DNA of 64,000 bases, from positions 334,501 to 398,500 of the forward strand of contig NZ_QXDF01000001.1 in assembly GCF_003550175.1 (NCBI RefSeq), given 5' to 3'. The notes beneath the pieces are model-generated. The model worked only from the letters and a program-made list of their open reading frames with translations, was not told the DNA's origin and searched no databases. The position numbers and the translations under genes were made by a program. This document shows positions 59,984 to 64,000 of this stretch, in pieces; the stretch's first letter is position 1, and each line of letters opens with the position of its first letter. This DNA comes from Dichotomicrobium thermohalophilum. Its GTDB lineage: Bacteria; Pseudomonadota; Alphaproteobacteria; Rhizobiales; Rhodomicrobiaceae.

Positions 59984-60466
59984 TCATACCGCGCTGGTGC
60001 CCCAGCCGCCCAGGAGCGCGCGGAGCTTGAGGGGCGCAGATGCCTCGAACGGTGCGAGCTTGGCGGTCGGCACCGTCACACCGAGCACGTCCTCGGTCGG
60101 GAGCGGGTGAGGCGGCAGACGAAGAACAGCGTCCGGCGATACCAGATCGACGATCAGCGCAACCTGCGCTGCTTCCGTTGATCTCACGCGACGTATGCCC
60201 ACCCCGCGAACTTCGAGCAGTCCGGCGATGGGCTGAGGCGGACGGGCGATCAGGCGGCCGTCTTCGCGACTGAGCCCCACCTGATCGTCGGCGACGAGAA
60301 AAGCCGAACGGTGCCCCTCTGGCGGTGGCCCGGCAATCACCCGCAGCGCGAGGTCGGATTTGCCGGCGCCGGGCGGCCCGCGCAACAGAACCCCCTTGCC
60401 GCCGATCGCCACGCAGGTCGCATGCATCTGCAGCGCGCTGCCGCCATCTGCGGTCGCGGCAGCCAT
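59984..60466 (-). CDS. hprK: HPr kinase/phosphorylase, short alphaproteobacterial form
   Basis: A 160-residue C-terminal HPr kinase domain without the N-terminal domain of Firmicutes enzymes, the form typical of alphaproteobacteria. Walker A GPPGAGKSDLALR is at ~30-42 and VADDQVGL follows, with LLEVRGVGI the family's second motif. It modifies HPr of the nitrogen-related phosphotransferase system. It lies 4 bp after chvG. In rhizobia the EIIA and HPr genes usually follow; here the next gene is convergent mfd. Confidence 0.93.
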   Translation of the reverse strand: MAAATADGGSALQMHATCVAIGGKGVLLRGPPGAGKSDLALRVIAGPPPEGHRSAFLVADDQVGLSREDGRLIARPPQPIAGLLEVRGVGIRRVRSTEAAQVALIVDLVSPDAVLRLPPHPLPTEDVLGVTVPTAKLAPFEASAPLKLRALLGGWGTSAV

Positions 60467-60470
60467 GGCA

Positions 60471-62267
60471 TCACGCGGCCGGCAGACGGATCACGAACCG
60501 GGCCCCGCGCTGCGGCTCGCGGGACGCACCGGTCTGCCCGCGGGGCAGCGTGCGGTTCTCCGCCCAGATGCGCCCGCCATGCGCCTCCACGATCTGTCTC
60601 GCCAGATGCAGGCCCAGTCCGGAGTTCTTGCCGGATCCGTGCTCTTCCGGCCGATCCGTATAGAAGCGGTTGAAGATCTTCTCCAAGTCCTGATTGTTGA
60701 TGCCCGGCCCCTCGTCCTCGACGAGAATCTCGATTTCCCGAGTCTTGGGCACGCGGCGCATCGACAGCATGATCTTCCCGTCCTCCGGCGAGAAGGACGC
60801 CGCGTTGTCCAGCAGATTCGTCAGGACCCGCGTGAGCTGGGTCTCATGCCCGTTGACCATGAAGGTGCGGGATTTGCGGGCTGCCGAGTCATTCGTGACG
60901 CCGTCGATCTTCAGTTCGATCGGCGGGTAATCATCGCGGTGGAATCCGTTGTTCACGTTCGAAACGCCCATCAGCAGATTGGCGACATTGAGCGGCTTTG
61001 CCCGCTCGCGCGCCAACTCCGCGTCGAGGCGAGAGGCGTCGGAAATCTCGGTGATAAGCCGGTCCAGCCGCCGCACGTCATCGCCGATCACGTGAACGAG
61101 TTCGTTGCGCTGCTCCTCAGTTCTGGCGCGAGGAAGCAGTTCTGCAGCGCTGCGCAACGAGGAAAGCGGATTCTTCAACTCATGGGCCACATCGGCGGCG
61201 AAAGTCTCGATGGCCTCCATGCGTCGGTAGATTGCCGCCGTCATGTCGTTGAGGGCACGCGACAGGTGCCCGATCTCGTCCCGACGGTGAGAATAATCGG
61301 GGATCTTGCGCTTGGTCTTGACGTCGCGGCGAACATGCTCGGCCGCCTTGGCGAGCCGATGCATCGGCCCCGCGATCGTCGCAGCCAGAACCAGCGATAG
61401 CACCAGCGTCACGAAGCTCACAAAGCCAGCCATGTAAATGATGGAGGCGCGCTGATCCGCGATAACCTTGTCAATATCGCCGCCGCGGGTGGACAGCATC
61501 AGCGCGCCGGTCACCTGCTGGAGACGCTGGATCGACACACCGACGCTTATGATCGTTTCACCGTGCTCGTCCACACGGACAATGGGCATCGAGACGCCGT
61601 TGAGGGCCATTCGGACCTCGTGATAGGCGCGGCCGTTCTCGGCGCCGAGATCCTTGTAAAGCGGAAGTTGCTGGCTGCGGAATTGCGCCTGTATCCAGTT
61701 CCACGCGCGCTCGAACACGCCGGCTTCTTCGGTTTCCACCGGCGGAAGGTCATAGCGCATGATCTCCCCGCGCGCATACAGGCTCTGGCTGTCCACGAGA
61801 AGATTTCCGTCGGCGTTGTACACGCGGGCGCGCGCTCGGGTCGGCTCGACCATGCGGCGCAGGAACGGTGCGATCTGCTCCGGATCAAGCTTGAAGCCCA
61901 TGCCGGAAAGGTCGCCCTCCTGTCCGTCGAAGCTCGCCGTGCCGACGTCGATACCACTTGCGCCTTGCGCGGCCGTGGCAGGTTCCGGGATGGTCTGCGC
62001 TATGGCCTGCGCCATGATCTTGCCTTGCGTCTCAAGGCTGTTGATCCGCGCTTCCACGAGACCTTCGCGCACATCGTTGAGCCAGATGATTCCGCCCACC
62101 AGGAAGAGCAGGGCGACGAAGTTCAGAACGAGAATCCGCAACGCGATCGAATGGAAGCTGAGCTTGAGGCCCAGTCGGTCGATCTGCCGGTAAATCCCGC
62201 GCCAACTCAGCGCCGGCAACCGGAAAGCGGCGCCCCCTGGCCACGCCCTGCTTGTATCAACGGCCAT
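60471..62267 (-). CDS. chvG: Sensor histidine kinase ChvG
   Basis: A 598-residue membrane sensor kinase of the ChvG/ExoS/BvrS group, which in rhizobia and Brucella responds to acid and envelope signals and controls exopolysaccharide, motility and virulence. Membrane helices at ~42-63 and ~276-298 bracket a large periplasmic sensor; then a HAMP domain, the phosphoacceptor H362 in ADVAHELKNPLSSLR, the N-box LTNLLDNAASFSPEDG and G boxes VEDEGPGI and GSGKNSGLGLHLARQI. It is 76 bp from chvI. Confidence 0.95.
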   Translation of the reverse strand: MAVDTSRAWPGGAAFRLPALSWRGIYRQIDRLGLKLSFHSIALRILVLNFVALLFLVGGIIWLNDVREGLVEARINSLETQGKIMAQAIAQTIPEPATAAQGASGIDVGTASFDGQEGDLSGMGFKLDPEQIAPFLRRMVEPTRARARVYNADGNLLVDSQSLYARGEIMRYDLPPVETEEAGVFERAWNWIQAQFRSQQLPLYKDLGAENGRAYHEVRMALNGVSMPIVRVDEHGETIISVGVSIQRLQQVTGALMLSTRGGDIDKVIADQRASIIYMAGFVSFVTLVLSLVLAATIAGPMHRLAKAAEHVRRDVKTKRKIPDYSHRRDEIGHLSRALNDMTAAIYRRMEAIETFAADVAHELKNPLSSLRSAAELLPRARTEEQRNELVHVIGDDVRRLDRLITEISDASRLDAELARERAKPLNVANLLMGVSNVNNGFHRDDYPPIELKIDGVTNDSAARKSRTFMVNGHETQLTRVLTNLLDNAASFSPEDGKIMLSMRRVPKTREIEILVEDEGPGINNQDLEKIFNRFYTDRPEEHGSGKNSGLGLHLARQIVEAHGGRIWAENRTLPRGQTGASREPQRGARFVIRLPAA

Positions 62268-62343
62268 GCTGTCCCACCCGTCTTGCTTTTATGGCGCGCG
62301 ATGCGCGCTGCATTCTGGCCGTTAGCGTGAGACGACGGGATGC

Positions 62344-63042
62344 CTAGGCTTCCTTGAAGCGGTAGCCCACCCCGTAGAGCGTCTCGATCACGTCGAAATC
62401 GCTATCGACCATCTTGAATTTCTTTCGCAGGCGCTTGATGTGGCTGTCGATCGTCCGGTCATCGACGTAAACCTGGTCATCATAGGCCGCGTCCATCAGC
62501 GCGTCACGGCTCTTTACCACGCCGGGCCGCTGCGCCAGCGCCTGGAGAATCAGGAACTCCGTCACCGTGAGTGTCACGGGCTTGCCGTCCCAGAGGCAAG
62601 TGTGCCGCTCCGGGTCCATCTTGAGCTTGCCGCGCTCCAGAACCGATTTGCCCTCGACAATACCGGCGCCGCCGGCGCGCGGTTCGGAGCGACGCAGCAC
62701 GGTCTTCACTCGCTCCACGAGGAGCCGGTGCGAGAACGGCTTGCGGATGAAATCATCCGCGCCCATGCGCAGGCCAAACAGCTCATCGATTTCCTCGTCC
62801 TTTGACGTGAGGAAAATGACTGGCATGTCAGATTTCTGGCGCAGGCGGCGCAGCAGTTCCATGCCGTCCATGCGGGGCATCTTGATATCCACGATCGCGA
62901 GATCCGGCGGGGCGTCGCTCAGGCCGTCCAGCGCGGACATGCCGTCAGTGTAGGCGTCGATCTTGTACCCCTCGGATTCGAGCAGCATTCGCAGCGAGGT
63001 GAGAATGTTCTTGTCGTCGTCAACCAGTGCGATGGTTGCCAT
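62344..63042 (-). CDS. chvI: Response regulator ChvI (OmpR family)
   Basis: A 232-residue OmpR-type regulator. Receiver domain (~1-120) has acidic pocket VDDDKN, phosphoacceptor D52 in [13 protein letters not shown] and K102 region LTSKDEE; the C-terminal winged helix binds DNA ([40 protein letters not shown]). Partner of ChvG. I start at the ATG at 63042 (GGAGGCACAAGCCAG upstream); a reading from 63174 adds 44 residues in front of the receiver and is rejected. Confidence 0.96.
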   Translation of the reverse strand: MATIALVDDDKNILTSLRMLLESEGYKIDAYTDGMSALDGLSDAPPDLAIVDIKMPRMDGMELLRRLRQKSDMPVIFLTSKDEEIDELFGLRMGADDFIRKPFSHRLLVERVKTVLRRSEPRAGGAGIVEGKSVLERGKLKMDPERHTCLWDGKPVTLTVTEFLILQALAQRPGVVKSRDALMDAAYDDQVYVDDRTIDSHIKRLRKKFKMVDSDFDVIETLYGVGYRFKEA

Positions 63043-63353
63043 CTGGCTTGTGCCTCCACGGCTTTCTTGAATGACTCCGAAAGGACAATCACGACCGAAA
63101 TCTGCACGAATTGTGGCGATAAGGCCACGAACCCCCGCGAACTGCGATCGTAGCCATTTGCGGGCGCAAAGCAAGCGGGAAAAGTGCTTGACTGAAGCGG
63201 CAATGCCTCACCTGCTTCACACGTAAACATGTGCATGAACACACGCCGTGTCAGGCGCGATTCGTGGGCAAAATCCGCGGATTCCGGCGCGATTGATGCT
63301 GATGGGTAACACCGGGAATCAGGCGTTTCCGCGGCGCCCGCGTGCCCAACCTG
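63043..63353. promoter_or_regulatory. Promoter region of chvI-chvG-hprK
   Basis: The 311 bp between the stop of the LuxR-type regulator and chvI contain no recognisable gene. They should hold the chvI promoter on the minus strand and possibly the terminator of the regulator gene. I could not place a specific box. Confidence 0.45.
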
Positions 63354-64000
63354 TTAACTATCCGTATCGGCTGTGCGCGGGTCGAGACTGTCGATCTTGT
63401 TCATGGCGATGACCGCCTGCGTCCGGCTGTCGACTCCCAGCTTCTGAAGGATCGCGGAGACATGCGCCTTCACGGTCGCCTCCGAAACGCCGAGCTTGTA
63501 GGCGATCTGCTTGTTCAACAGCCCCTCGGACAACATGGCGAGCACACGGACCTGCTGCGGCGTCAGTGTGGCCATTCGCGAGAGCAGTTCGGAGACTTCT
63601 TCGGCTTCGGCGCCATCGAGGTCGATTTCCGCCGGCGTCCAGACGCGGCCGTCCAGCACCGCCTCGACCGCCTCGCGGATGCGCTCAGCCGAGAGGCTCT
63701 TCGGGATGAAGCCCAGCGCGCCTAGCTGCAGGCAGCGGCGCACGGTCGGCGGCGCCTCGCTCGCTGAGACAACGACCACCGGCAGCTCGGGATAGCGTAC
63801 ACGAAGCTGGATCAGGGCCGAAAGCCCATCGGCACCGGGCAGCGCCAGATCAAGCAGGACAAGGTCGAAATCTGTGCCCGACTCGATCGCTTGGGTCAGA
63901 TCGTCGAATGAGCCGGCCTCGCTGATCTTGAGCCCCGGGATCGAGCCTCGGAGAATCTGCTTTAGAGCGTCGCGGAACAGCGGATGGTCGTCAACGACGA
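63354..64000 (-). CDS. LuxR/NarL-family response regulator, 5' end outside the window
   Basis: At least 215 residues of a NarL/FixJ-type regulator, open to the window edge. The receiver starts VVDDHPLFRDALKQIL in frame at 63998 and has its phosphoacceptor in LVLLDLALPGADGL; the switch Thr/Lys region is VVVVSASEAPP...ALGFIPKSL. The C-terminal LuxR helix-turn-helix reads LTPQQVRVLAMLSEGLLNKQIAYKLGVSEATVKAHVSAIL. No cognate kinase is visible here. It could be an orphan regulator or paired beyond the edge. Only the first few residues are missing. Confidence 0.92.
   Translation of the reverse strand, partial: VVDDHPLFRDALKQILRGSIPGLKISEAGSFDDLTQAIESGTDFDLVLLDLALPGADGLSALIQLRVRYPELPVVVVSASEAPPTVRRCLQLGALGFIPKSLSAERIREAVEAVLDGRVWTPAEIDLDGAEAEEVSELLSRMATLTPQQVRVLAMLSEGLLNKQIAYKLGVSEATVKAHVSAILQKLGVDSRTQAVIAMNKIDSLDPRTADTDS

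Overview
The window reads as chromosomal DNA of a high-GC alphaproteobacterium, most likely of the order Hyphomicrobiales (Rhizobiales). The reasons are a ChvG/ChvI two-component pair with a short HprK, an HtpX-RsmB-heparinase-PurH block, a CycM-like cytochrome next to kdsB and pheA, a Yej importer with two tandem binding proteins, and the large 180-kDa-type NAD-glutamate dehydrogenase. I saw no insertion sequence, prophage, CRISPR array or plasmid function. Genes are densely packed, often with 0-10 bp gaps or ATGA overlaps.

Layout. 1-2.2 kb: pirin, DUF427 and DedA genes. 2.2-7 kb: a complete branched-chain-amino-acid-type ABC importer, with the binding protein divergent from livG-F-H-M. 7-15.1 kb: an MFS carrier, a UspF/G-type stress protein with a small membrane coiled-coil protein, an L-threonine aldolase, an NAD(P)-binding reductase, a DUF4149 membrane protein, a rearranged photolyase-like flavoprotein, a GNAT acetyltransferase, and a D-threonine-aldolase-like enzyme paired with a HAD hydrolase. 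15.2-17.3 kb: tRNA-Tyr, rlmB and two uncharacterised genes, one of them behind a twin TGC-N3-GCA operator. 17.5-23.8 kb: NAD-glutamate dehydrogenase and an Atg22/UMF1-type MFS carrier.

23.7-33.5 kb is housekeeping on the minus strand (htpX, rsmB, heparinase-like gene, purH; greA, carB). 33.6-39.8 kb is envelope-related: a Kef-type antiporter, a polytopic membrane protein with an intact patatin domain, a small cysteine-rich secreted protein, and a cyclic-nucleotide-binding/CPBP protease fusion. 39.8-47.5 kb is the Yej-type peptide importer with two binding proteins. 47.7-50.8 kb holds a membrane-anchored di-domain cytochrome c, kdsB and pheA. 51-53.9 kb is the least ordinary part: a 41-residue secreted peptide, an NTE-like patatin protein whose catalytic serine codon reads glycine, and a tandem array of three 41-43 residue secreted peptides ending at a strong terminator. 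53.9-64 kb: recG, sdhE, mfd, hprK, chvG, chvI and the 5'-truncated end of a LuxR-type response regulator.

Most genes are ordinary core functions. The best candidates for undescribed biology are the three-peptide array (53380-53865), the apparent patatin pseudoenzyme (51153-53030), the photolyase with domains in reversed order (11473-12702), and the gene controlled by a PhaR-like operator (about 16183-16734). All functional statements are from reading sequence only; no database search was run.
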